Source: Dastarcus helophoroides (lineage: Eukaryota > Arthropoda > Insecta > Coleoptera > Bothrideridae). Taken from it: 64,000 nucleotides of DNA. Under the pieces are notes generated by a model, which saw only the letters and a program-made list of their open reading frames with translations, ran no database searches and had not been told where the DNA came from. The stretch spans positions 7,378,091-7,442,090 of the forward strand of contig CM053331.1 in assembly GCA_028583605.1 (NCBI GenBank), in the 5' to 3' direction. Made by a program: the position numbers and the translations under genes. Positions 31,640-42,044 of the stretch are shown here, piece after piece. Each line of letters starts with the position of its first letter. Position 1 is the stretch's first letter.

Positions 31640-34440
31640 AACTTTAAAGTGGCAACATTTAGTCATTAGCAGTAAATTTGCGTCCTTAGCAGCAAAATTT
31701 CACAAAATAATTTTGAAGTTGTAGCAAATTTCATCCCTAAAAGTCAAAATTTCCAGAAAAAATATGGAAAATATTCCGATTTAACTTGGAAATTTAGGCT
31801 ACTTTAAATCTAAACTAAAAAATTTTAGTTTTTTTTTGTTATATAATGTTAACTATATTTTCAAAATTTTGCCTGGATTTAGAAATTTGGAAATTTAGAG
31901 GAAAAAATTTAGGCAAGAGTCATTACTTCGGGACAAGAAAGTTGCTTTTAAATTAAACTAACAACGTAATATTTTTCCGTTTATGTTTTTAAAAATATTT
32001 GTTTGAAATTCAAAATTTTTATACATGATAGTTATTTGGGAATTTCGGTGAGACTAAAAGGAAAAGAAATTTTCAGAATTTTCTGCCACTTTAAAACAGG
32101 ATTTCTTTTCCAATTTTGATTTTCTAAAAATTTCAACATTATTTCAAAATTTAGTCCAATAATTCAAGTTTTTAACTTGCACTAGACGTTTTTATAATAA
32201 AGTTACATTATTTCTCAAAAGTTGGTGGTTTTCTCAAAATTTCGAGATTTTTTACTTCCCATTTAAGGTAAATCACCGGTTAATTGCTTTTCTATAAATT
32301 TTCTTTAAAATTCTGTCAAGTGTTTCTAACAGCATTACCCATGCACCTACAAAATTAGAAGACCCGTGCCGATACTGAAATCGACATATTCAGTGTCAAA
32401 GTTTTGATTTTTAACATGTAAGGTTTAGGGCATTATACGAGAAAGAATGTTTTCAAAGATTTCTATAGATTTTAATAGAAACCAGATATATTATGTAAGG
32501 TGATATTTTGAATGAAATATTAAAATATGAGGATTTGTAGCGGTATTGTTTTTACTAGTCTCTGGTTTTTACGTAATCGCAGCTTAAAATTACACATCTT
32601 ACGGAATTTCGATGCTTCATTCCGCACGTTAAGGAAACATCTTAAAGTAATGGCAACATAGACGTCCTATTACTCCTCCTTTGGTTAAAGTTCCATTGCA
32701 TAAATATCGCATAAGCAGTGCAGTATTGTCGGCTCAGAAATCTGCTGCAAAGAGTCTTCTGAATTTGTGTTATTGTATCCACGTGGACAGTTTCTGCTAA
32801 AGCAGATGTTAGTAAGTGATTTTTTTTTACTTTTTTCCTAATAAAATCTAATCAATATATAATTGTTTTTCAATGGCATGTTAGTGGACATACAATTCTG
32901 CACTACTTTGCCCATTTAACCAACTTTCTATCTCCTGTAACAACGGAGTTATTCATGTAATCCCACGCGCAGTGGGATACACTGTATATTTTTATATTGC
33001 AAACCAAATATTTAGATTTTCAAATCTAATTTCATATTGTCGTTACAACGCGTAGTTTTATGCCACGTAAACAAAAGCAGGGGACCCTTAATGCACAGCC
33101 TCCGCTTCGGGGATGGGAAAGTAAATAGCCTTGTGCCAAAAATCATCGCTGCGCGTAATCATTTGATATATGAGGACATATCGCGGTTAATTCGTGGGGT
33201 TGAACAGAGCGAACGCTTCCCTTGGCCTAACGCCAGGCGACACTGTTCATTAGAAGGCTACCGGAGTTATAGTCGTAAAAAAAGCTCAAATACACGCCCT
33301 AAACCACTCGCGGGAGGCATTAAAAATTACATAATTCAAAATCGCGGTTCCGGATTATGACATTTGTCTGAGTTCGCAGCAAATGGCTACTTCCGATTTA
33401 AAATGTTCGAATGTGCAGGAAATGCTATCGGGGTGATTCAGTGCCGGAAATGGAGTAATGGCACAAGAATGAAAACAATGGGAAGTTTTCTTATTTACTG
33501 CCAGGAATCCAATGGCCAACGCTTTTCCGGTCATCTCTTCGGAGCTGGCCACCCTTTGTACTAATAAAGTTGATATACTGTACTTAATTAAACGGCAATT
33601 ACTCAATACAATCCTATAAATAATCCAGGAATTCCTTGTTTCAAAGAATGTTCACAAATCACTATATCGTAAAAGTTTGGTCATCGTCACAAACCACTCA
33701 TCTCGAAAAATCGATGGCCACAAAGCAGTTATAATGAGTACATTTTCGTGTTTTGAAATTTCCAAAAGCTCGAAATTTGTAGAAATATTTACTTAGGACT
33801 TATTACTTTTAAATTTAAATTTGAATTTGCTTAATTGTTTAAATTTTCAGAAAAAAAATTTAAAGTTTTTGGAATTTCAAAGAAATTTTTTTTTGGAAAT
33901 TTCAAAGAAAAATCTTTTCCCAAAATTCAAAAGAAGGGCCGACATTTTTACGTTCTTTGGGGTTTCGTACTTTATACGAAAAAAAAGCAACCTTGATATT
34001 GAGTTTGCCAACTTTTTCTGATAAAAATAACGTATCCCATGTTTTAAAAGATGAAGAAAAGATGAATTTGTAGCGAAATAAAAGTATGTATCATTTAAAT
34101 TTAAGTTTTTTTTTTTGGAATTGCAATATAAAAAACTACTTATCTTACTGTATTTTTCAAATTCATGTCGTCAAAATTAAAATGTTTAATAATAGCATAA
34201 AAGTTTATAGAAAAAAACTCTCTTACAACATTCGAGAAATTTTGATTTAAAAAAAATTAAACACAAAGACTAACCTACGAAAAAAATGTAAAAATTATTC
34301 AAAAAGCTGAGTTTCAACAAATATTTTGTGAAAGAGTTTGACATTTCGAATTTCCAGCTTTCTAACTTTTGGATCGAGATCTATATTTTTAGGAACCAAG
34401 TAAAAATTTCTAAAAATATGACTTTACCTTTAAATATAAC
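31640..34440. other. Non-coding DNA, partly single-copy-like
   Basis: 31640-32270 is AT-rich and of the decayed-repeat type. 32270-33700 has ordinary composition. A 107-codon plus-strand frame (33037-33360) and overlapping short frames at 33355-33606 resemble no family I recognise, so I do not call a gene. 33720-34440 is AT-rich again. Confidence 0.35.
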
Positions 34441-34449
34441 TCTGCTTGC

Positions 34450-34720
34450 ATTAGTTGCTGAGTGAATTAAGTAGCTCAGTAGCTGGTGTTGCTGACGGTC
34501 CCAAGCCCGGATAAAGGAGGAAGGTTGGCGGGATGGATTAGCAGCTCACCCGTCCTAAAAAAGATAAATAAGCTCCTAGCTCTTAGCCTCGGAATCCGGA
34601 CGGATTACACGGAAGAACGACTCGGCAAGGAAAAGGAGTAAGCAATGTTGGAAAAAGACTACAATACGACTTGGATGCTGGGACAGCTTATCATGGACCC
34701 GCAAAGATCAAGAAGTCATC
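34450..34720 (+). mobile_element. 5' leader of RTE-like LINE
   Basis: GC-richer stretch with CTGACGGTCCCAAGCCCGGA, immediately upstream of the endonuclease frame and ending in the region that would encode its N-terminus. Taken as the retrotransposon leader because it changes composition sharply at 34450 and runs into the pseudogene without a break. Confidence 0.55.
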
Positions 34721-35470
34721 ACGGAGATGAATGCACATCGTATTGACATCTGCTGTCTGTCAGAAACAAAACGATCGGGAAAAGGAACAGTCAAGTATCG
34801 GAACTATATACTAATCTACAGTGGGAAGGATAAAGACGACCGAGCCAAGGCTGGCGTGGGGGTTTTGACACACGACAGATTCGAGGACAACATTGATAAC
34901 ATCGACTATATAAATGAAAGGTTCCTAAAAGTTCCTTTTAAGTTCAAGACCATAGACCTCATAAACTGCTATGTACCAGACATTAAGAATCCTTTGGAAG
35001 AAAGGATGACGTTCTTTGACCAGCTCCAGGACGTTGTTGACAGGATTATCCATAACGAAATGCTATTTGTTTTGGGAGACCTAAATTCCTTCATTGGAGA
35101 TCAAGTTATTCCTGGAGTATAACATCATTTCATAGAAGTGATGCATCATTTCAATGAAGATGTAATGAACAACAATGGAGAGCACCTAATAACAATGTGC
35201 TCCCAAAATGAACTAAGAATTAACAACACTTACTTCACACACAAATGGAAATATAAACACACGTGGTCCAAATCAAGAAGGCAGAAATCCATACTGGACT
35301 ATTTTATAACAAACCGATGCTTACATCACACACAGATCCTGGACGTCAGATCAGTAACATCAGCTGATATGGGATCTGATCACAATTTAGTGCTTTGCAA
35401 GTTTCTGTCCAATATTGCGTATAAAAAAGAAAAACCGAAATCGAATCCTTTTCGGACGAAACAATCAAAG
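34640..35470 (+). pseudogene. RTE-like LINE: apurinic endonuclease domain, broken
   Basis: The endonuclease nicks target DNA for target-primed reverse transcription. Visible motifs in order: MNAHRIDICCLSETKRSGKG (the catalytic Glu motif), AGVGVLTHDRF, LINCYVPD, LGDLNSFIGDQV (the GDFNA motif, with F to L and A to S), then after a stop near 35120 NNNGEHLITMC, NNTYFTHK, HTWSKSRRQKSILDYFI and MGSDHNLVLCKF with the catalytic SDH. Two in-frame breaks at 35120-35140 show that it is dead. The pattern fits the RTE-like/CFDP2-like group of insect LINEs. Confidence 0.8.
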
Positions 35471-36580
35471 ATCTGTACAAAAAAAGGTTGACCGAAAAAA
35501 TAGAGTCTTATCTAATATCAGAAGAAGACAATGTAGAACAAACATGGACAAAAATAAAAAATAACATCTTTCATAGTACAGAAAAAGCAGCAGAATCAAG
35601 ACAGAAGAACATTAACGCCAGAAGAAATATAAAGTCTTGGTTTACTGAAGAGGTTAAAACGATAGCTGAAGAGAAAAGGAGAGCATATCTTGAATACCGC
35701 AACAACCAGACACCGCAAAGCTATGAGAAATACAAACAAACAAGAAATAGAACCAATAACGAAGTTGCGAATCTAAAAGAAGATTATTGGGCAAAATTTT
35801 CTAGTGGTATGGAATACGATCTATGTGGTAGCCACAAAAAGACATGGTGATGTGACCTAATAGAAAGAAATCTGTAATGAACATGTGGAAATAAAAACAA
35901 TCTCAAAAGAAGAATAGGGTAAGACACTTTAAGAACCAATCTGTATGTAGCCACATCGGTAGAGGTACCAGAAGACAATCTAAACAATGACAATGACATC
36001 AGTGTTACCACAGATGATGTCATAAAAGGGATAAAGAAAATGAAAAATCGGAAGTCACCATGTATAGACCTTATCACCAACGAGATGATAAAATACGGAG
36101 AAGAGAACCTGGTAACCAAGCTGACCGTACTTTTTGCAAAAAGTTCACAATCCGGGATCACACTAGATTAGTGGCGGATAAGTCTCATAACACTTATCTT
36201 CAAGAATGGCACCAAACATGATCCCTTAAACTATAGAGGAATATCACTATTGATTTACGTTTCGAAGCTACTTACAAGAATAATGTCCACCAAAATCAGC
36301 CAATAACTGGAATTAAGTGAGGAACAATAAGGCTTCCGAAGCAATAGATCCACCGTAGACGCCATATTCATTCTGAGGCAACTGATAGAAACAGCCATAG
36401 AGTACAAACCATTGTTCCTCTGCTTTGTTGACTTTACATTCGCATTTGACAGAACCGACTGACGGAACCAGAAGAATAACCATAGCTAACAAAGCGTACC
36501 ACGCAATGTCCCACGTACTTAAATCTAAAAACGTTCACCTTAAGAACAAGTTGACGGTGTACAAAACAATAGTTAATATC
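35471..36580 (+). pseudogene. RTE-like LINE: linker and reverse transcriptase N-terminal part, broken
   Basis: A lysine- and arginine-rich linker (35488-35850) follows after a frameshift near 35470. RT block 1 is clear near 36020-36120: GIKKMKNRKSPCIDLITNEM and KYGEENLVTKL. Next come NYRGIS(L) near 36230, EEQ.GFRSNRSTVDAIF near 36320 and FVDFTFAFDRTD near 36425 (the catalytic Asp region, with the usual KAFD as FAFD). Many stops are spread through it. Its next part (YKTIV near 36558) is cut by a hammerhead-family insertion. Confidence 0.75.
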
Positions 36581-36713
36581 TCTCTGAAGGTGATAGCTTG
36601 GCTATCGAAATGCGTCAGAGCAACTTTGTTGTGTTTTTTAAATCTTTTTTGATGTCAGGGGACAATATTTGTATTTCAATTTTTGAATATAATCAAGGAC
36701 CAGTCCTTTCCAC
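36573..36713 (+). mobile_element. Hammerhead-ribozyme element inserted in the LINE
   Basis: Plus-strand copy: ATCTCTCTGAAGGTGATAGC, TTGGCTATCGAAATGCGTCA, the body TTTTTGATGTCAGGGGACAA, then TTTGAATATAATCAAGGACC and AGTCCTTTCCA. It is flanked by an 11-bp direct repeat CAAAACAATAG at 36562-36572 and 36714-36724. Removing it rejoins the LINE codons for YKTI. The ribozyme core carries CTGAAGG and GAAATGCGT substitutions, so this copy is likely inactive. Confidence 0.75.
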
Positions 36714-37160
36714 CAAAACAATAGACCTATCATCAGTTGTGGATGTGAAGCGTGAACTATGACAGAAAACACAAAAAATACTCTCAACATTTTCGAGAGA
36801 ATGGTACTGAGAAAGATACTGAAGCCAGTTCAGGACGATAACATCTGGAGGGTCAGATACAATCATGAACTGTATTGTCTTTTTAAAGAACCCCCACTTC
36901 CAGAATTTATTAGACTTCAACGGCTACAAAGAGCATGTGGTCGGAATGGAAGCAAACAGGTTGTCTAAGAGGATTCGGAACAGCCGAAAGAGATCAGATG
37001 GGAAGGTGAAATTTGACAAGAGACACGTGAACTTCTAGGAGTTCGAGTGTGCAAGAGAAGCAACGGAAGATCGAGAGACATGGAGGCAAAAGTTGAAGGA
37101 GGCAAGGAGAAGAAGGCCCAATTTGGACTGTAGTGTTATAAAAAGAAGAATTTGCGCACC
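36714..37160 (+). pseudogene. RTE-like LINE: C-terminal part after insertion
   Basis: Continues the reverse transcriptase past the insertion: CEAWTMTE-like remnant, then TLNIFERMVLRKILKPVQ and RYNHELYCLFKEPPLPEFI, RLQRLQRACG. These match the conserved C-terminal 'ERKVLRKIFGPV...YNHELY.LY' region of RTE-like LINEs. A frameshift follows near 36960, then KRHVNF and ETWRQKLKEARRRR near 37070-37120. Confidence 0.75.
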
Positions 37161-37850
37161 TGAGGGTTTTATCATTTAATTTTTTGCAGACTTTGCATGC
37201 ATGCTTTCCAGTACACTTCATTCAAACTGCTTTGACGTAGCAATTCCTTTGTCCATGGCTGAACCTCTGGTTCTTGTGGCACTATTTAATTATCGTAGTG
37301 GAACGGTGTGTTCTCATTTGATTGATAGCTTTTCAAGCTCGTAGATTCTGTCCTTCACGTAAATATCATATTTTATGGATTTTTCAGTTCATTGTTTCCG
37401 TATTCTGTTGGCATTAACCATTTTGAAGCCTTTTTTATTGACAGCTTTCTTGAAGTCCTCTAGGATCTTTTGCACATATAACTATGAATCATTACTTTGA
37501 TAGAGCGCTTTTATGGAAGTGCGGGGGAATAGTAGGGCACATTGATATTTAACAGCTCTCCTAAAGTGATTGTCCGTGGCTGGTTGTACTCTGATTTCTG
37601 CACGAACATACTTCACCTTGATGACGCCTATATTTTTATAAATTATTCAAATATTAATGTGTTTTTGATCTTTAATGTTGACTGAACGTGATAAATTCAG
37701 ATTGACAGGAGGTTGAGTTTTCTTCTGGTTCTTGAATCTCTGTTGTCTTCTGTTATGCAACAACAACATAGCTTCTGTAGATGCTGCGATTTTAGGAGCT
37801 GTTGAAGCTTGAACATTGAGGTGTTTTCTTCAACCTCTTGACTTGTGGGC
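37161..37850. other. Unassigned DNA between LINE and MITE
   Basis: Balanced composition. The minus strand carries a degenerate frame with ILEDFKKAVNKKGFKMVNA and other lysine-rich stretches that could be a decayed transposon ORF, but no family is recognised. Confidence 0.3.
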
Positions 37851-37853
37851 TTA

Positions 37854-38196
37854 TGTGCCATTTACACTAGCAAGTAAAACTATTACAAGTCGATGTCTGA
37901 GAGTACTTCCAGCGAACTTGCGTAGTGTAACCAGTCTCTGAGAACACTCTCAGAGCAAGTCGTAAAACTTACGCAAGTGCTTGCCGCAATAATTACTTGC
38001 ACGTGTAAACAACCGTAGAGAGCGTTATAGGCAAGTTAAGATTTATTTCCAATGTGTTGGAAGTTGTCTGCAGGTGGGTTGTGCAAGTCGTACATTTGGA
38101 GGTAGAAATAGTCGTGTATGATCAATAAATATATTCGCTCTCACAAGTCGCTGTCGCAAGTTCTATCGCAAGTTACTATCCCATGTAAACGACACA
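37854..38196. mobile_element. Harbinger-type MITE
   Basis: The ends read TGTGCCATTTACA at the left and TGTAAACGACACA at the right, complementary over 13 bp with few mismatches. Flanking trinucleotide TTA is present at 37851-37853 and 38197-38199, the target duplication of PIF/Harbinger elements. The interior has many ACTTGC/GCAAGT motifs in both orientations, with no coding frame. Size 343 bp. Confidence 0.7.
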
Positions 38197-38219
38197 TTAG
38201 GAAAGTTGAACGTCCCATA

Positions 38220-39000
38220 GTAAGATGGATTCAGTTGATAATAAAAAATCTTTGATTACAACCGCATTAAACGAAAAAACCAAAATCACTGTGACAACAA
38301 TAAAAGACTCTTCGCAAGGCGGAGTTCTACCGCCTCTATTGTGGTCACTTATTATTGATAATCTTATGACTACATTAACTAGGGCAAGATTTACAGTCTA
38401 AGGCTATGCAGATGATAGAGTCATAACAGTGAAGATAAAGCATAATACTAAAGCATCCAGATTAATGCAAGCAGCCCTAAACATCTTGAGGAACTAGTGT
38501 GAGGCAGAGGAAGTTAATGTTAATTCACGTAAATGGAATTTAGGTAAATTAACATTAAGTTCTTCTGCGAAGGAAGCTAAACCTACAAGCTCCCACTCTC
38601 AATGGAATACAGATAAAATTTTCCAATGAAGTTAAGTACTTAGGGATCTTCCTAGACCAAAAACTAAATTGGAACACTCATTTGGAAATAACTATTTCCA
38701 AAGCAGCATGAATCTGTCATATGAGGCTGAAAATGAAAATGATTTTTGGACATACCAAACGGTAGTTACGCCCATGATAACCTATGCCTTAATAGTATGG
38801 TGACCTGAACAGAACAAATTTCTGCGAAAGGTAAATTACACAATTACAGCGGCTAGTAGGCATTGGAATAACCAAAGCTATGGCGTCATGTCCACCAGCT
38901 GCAATAGAAGCAATGATAGGTCTGATTCCACTTCATATTTGTGTGAAAAAGAAGGCAGCGCTTAGTACCTCAAAGCTATTTTAGTCGAACGAACTGTAAC
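38220..39000 (+). pseudogene. LINE with RNase H: reverse transcriptase fragment
   Basis: Frame-broken RT of an insect non-LTR element. DSSQGGVLPPLLWSLIIDNL near 38309-38367 is the conserved '(P)QGGVLSPLLW' block, and GYADDRVIT near 38403-38430 contains the intact YADD catalytic motif. A thumb-like region with PMITYALIVW follows near 38770-38805. Stops and frameshifts are frequent. It continues into the RNase H array. Confidence 0.75.
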
Positions 39001-39004
39001 CTGG

Positions 39005-41070
39005 TGATTTGGTTGGCCACGTACAGATTTTGGAGAAAATTCCATTGGGATCCATTGCCAAACCAACAGATCAAATGCCTACAAAACTGAACTTTGTTGT
39101 GCCATACGAAGTGGTTATCGTGGACCGCCAGACATGGAATAGACATAGTGAAAGGCTAGCAAACAACGCATCTGTCTGGTACACAGACGGATCCAAACAA
39201 ACAGGGGGAGTTGGACTAGGAATATGTGATCCTAATTTAAGACTCTCTGACATTTGTGTGAAAAAGGAGGCAGCTCTTAGTGCCTCAAAGCTATTCCAAT
39301 CGAACAAAATGAAACCGGGTGACTTGGTTGGCCATATAGAGATTCTAAAGAAAATTCCACTGGGATCCATTGGCAAACCAACAGATCAAATGCCTACAAA
39401 ACTGGACTTTGTTGTTCCATACGAAGTGGTTATCGGGGACCGCCAGACATGGAGTAGACACAGTGAAAGGCTAGCAAACAACGCATCTGTCTGGGATCCA
39501 TTGCCAAACCAATAGATCAAATGCCTACAAAAGTGGACTTTGTTGTTTCATACGAAGTGGTTATCAGGGACCACCAGACATTTAATAGACACATTAAAAG
39601 GCTAGCAAAGAACACATCTGTCTGGTAGATAGACCGATCCAAACAAACAGAAAAAGTAGGACTAGGAATATGTGATCCTAATTTAAGACTCTCTGACATT
39701 TGTGTGAAAAAGGAGACAGCGCTTAGTGCCTCAAAGCTATTCCAATCGAACAAACTGAAACCGGGTGACTTGGTTGGCCACGTACAGATTCTGGGGAAAA
39801 TTCCACTGGGATCCATTGGCAAACCAACGGATCAAATGCCTAAAAAACTAAACTTTGTTGTTCCATACGAAGTGGTTATCAGGAACCGCCTGTCATGGAA
39901 TAGACACAGTGAAAGGCTAGCAAATAACGCATCTGTCTGGTAGATAGACGGATCCAAACAAACAGGAGGAGTAGGAATAGGAATATGTGAACCTAATTTA
40001 AGACTCTCTGACATTTGTGTGAAAAAGGAGGCTGCGCTTAGTGCCTCAAAGCTATTCCAATCGAACAAACTGAAACCAGGTGACTTGGTTAACCACGTAC
40101 AGATTCTGGGGAAAATTCCACTGGGATCCATTGGCAAACCAATAGATCAAATACCTACAAAACTGGACTTCGTTGTTCCATACGAAGTGGTTATCGGGAA
40201 CCACCAGACATGGAATAGACACAGGGAAAGGCTACAACGTACAGATTCTAGGAAAAATTTCACTGGGATCCATTGGCAAACCAACAGATCAAATACCTAC
40301 AAAACTGTACTTTGTTGTTCCATACGAAGTGGTTATCGGGGACCACCAAACATGGAATAGACACAGTGAAAGGCTAGCAAACAACGCATCTGTCTGGTAG
40401 ATAGACGGATCCAAACAAACAGAAGGAGTAGGACTAGGAATATGTGATCTTAATTTAAGACTCTCTGACATTTGTGTGAAAAAGGAGGCAGCGCTTAGTG
40501 CCTCAAAGCTATTCCAATTGAACAAACTGAAACCGGGTGACTTGGTTGGCCACGTACAGATTCTGGGAAAAATTTTACTGGGATCCATTGGCAAATTAAC
40601 AGATCAAATGCCTACAAAACCGTAATTTATTATTCCATACGAAGTGGTTATCGGGGACCACCAAACATGGAATAGACACAATGAAAGGCTAGCAAACAAC
40701 GCATCTGTCTGGTAGATAGACGAATCCAAACAAACAGGAGAAGTAGGACTAGGAAAATGTGATCCTAATTTAGGACTTTCTGACATTTGTGTGAAAAAGA
40801 AGGCAGCGCTTAGTGCCTCAAAGCTATTCCAATGGAACAAACTGAAACCGGGTGACTTGGTTGGCCACGTACAAATTCTAGGAAAAATTTCACTGGGATT
40901 TATTGGCAAACCAACAGATCAAATGTCTACAAAACTGGACTTTGTTGTTTCGTACTAAGTAGTTATCAGGGACCGCCTGACATGGAATAGACACAGTGAA
41001 AGGCTAGCAAACAACGCATCTGTCTGGTAGATAGACGGATCCAAAAAAACAGAAGAAGTAGGACTAGGAA
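39005..41070 (+). repeat. ~316-bp tandem array of a LINE RNase H segment
   Basis: At least eight copies, some truncated, of a ~316-bp unit coding on the plus strand for the start of the RNase H domain. The unit contains FVVPYEVVI, RQTWNRHSERLANNASVW, YTDGSKQTGGVGLGICDPN and LRLSD, then jumps back to ICVKKEAALSASKLFQSNK. The conserved marker GAAAGGCTAGCAAA occurs near 39150, 39465, 39912, 40368, 40684 and 41001, with variant forms near 39596 and 40228. The first copy reads TGG TAC ACA GAC (WYTD), but later copies read TGG TAG ATA GAC (W-stop-ID). Each copy also has an antisense open frame of 101 codons, which is a shadow. Confidence 0.9.
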
Positions 41071-41760
41071 TATGGGATCCTAATTTAAGACTTTCTAAAA
41101 CCCTAGGAAATCCTCCCACAATTTTCCAAGCAGAACTGCTTGCTCTAACACTGTGTGCAAAGAGTGCTTTTAAAAAGAAATCAAAAACGTAAAGTTTTAT
41201 ATCGTTTTAAACAGCTAGGCTTCATTAAAGACTCTAAAGTCGTTTAGAACCAAGTCAAAAATGGGAATGCAAACAATTCCTGAAGCAACTGGCTGCAAAC
41301 AACAAAGTAACTTTGGTGTGGGTTCCAAGGCATCAAGACATAGAAGGGAACGAAGGGGCAGATAGATTCGCAAAAGGGGCCTTAATCACACCTCTCTTCG
41401 GCCCAGAACCATACTGCGGTCCTACAAAAAGCCACGTAAAAAATGAAATAGATTCTTGGGAGGCAAACCAAAGGCTGTCATACTGAAGGAAATCTCCAGG
41501 CGTAAGACAGTAAAAAAGTTCATCATTATCTTAAAAAAGAATTCCAAGCAGCTTCTCGAACTGAACCAGAACTACTTAGGATTAATAACGAGACTTTTCA
41601 CAGGACACTTTCCAGTAAAGTATTACCTTAGGAAGATGGGAAAAGTAAATGATAAAAACTGCAGATTCTGTAACGCAGTAACAGAAACAACCTGCTGTGC
41701 GAATGCATGGCCCACTTCGGTAAAAGGCTCAAATTTCTTGTAAGAGTGATCCTGACTCCC
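41071..41760 (+). pseudogene. LINE RNase H remainder and C-terminal zinc-finger region
   Basis: Continues the RNase H domain beyond the array: PPTIFQAELLALTLCAKSAF near 41112-41172 supplies the catalytic Glu block, and WVPRHQDIEGNEGADRFAKG near 41320-41379 the His/Asp block. After further frameshifts, LITRLFTGHFPVKYYLRKMG and KNCRFCN near 41580-41675 match the C-terminal 'TGH..L..HL.KMG....C.FC' motif of RNase-H-bearing insect LINEs. Dead by stops. Confidence 0.75.
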
Positions 41761-42044
41761 CAAAAAATAAGATAAACAGCTCCTAAAAAGGTAATAGGCT
41801 ATGTAAAAAGTCTAAATATCTTGGACAATCATTAGAAACAAAATTAGAGTCCGCACAAAAGATCCTAATGGGTCTCGGTGCGTAGTGCTAAGAAATGTAA
41901 AAGTCTATATGACTATATTTCAAAACTGTAACTTTAACTATGGTCTTAGGTGCAAAGGCGTTTCCTTTCCTAGAAGAAACTATTCTGTGGATGCTGTTTG
42001 GCAGCCTTCTTCCAACAAGCTTTGGTCTTCAGATCTCTTCAAAC

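Noticed and set aside
33037..33606. Possible host gene in the balanced-composition segment
   Set aside because: Overlapping short frames on both strands, no recognisable domain and no splice pattern that would join them.
39071..40909. Repeated 101-codon antisense frames (MPMDPSGIF...)
   Set aside because: Shadow of the plus-strand RNase H segment; each copy is simply the complement of the tandem unit.
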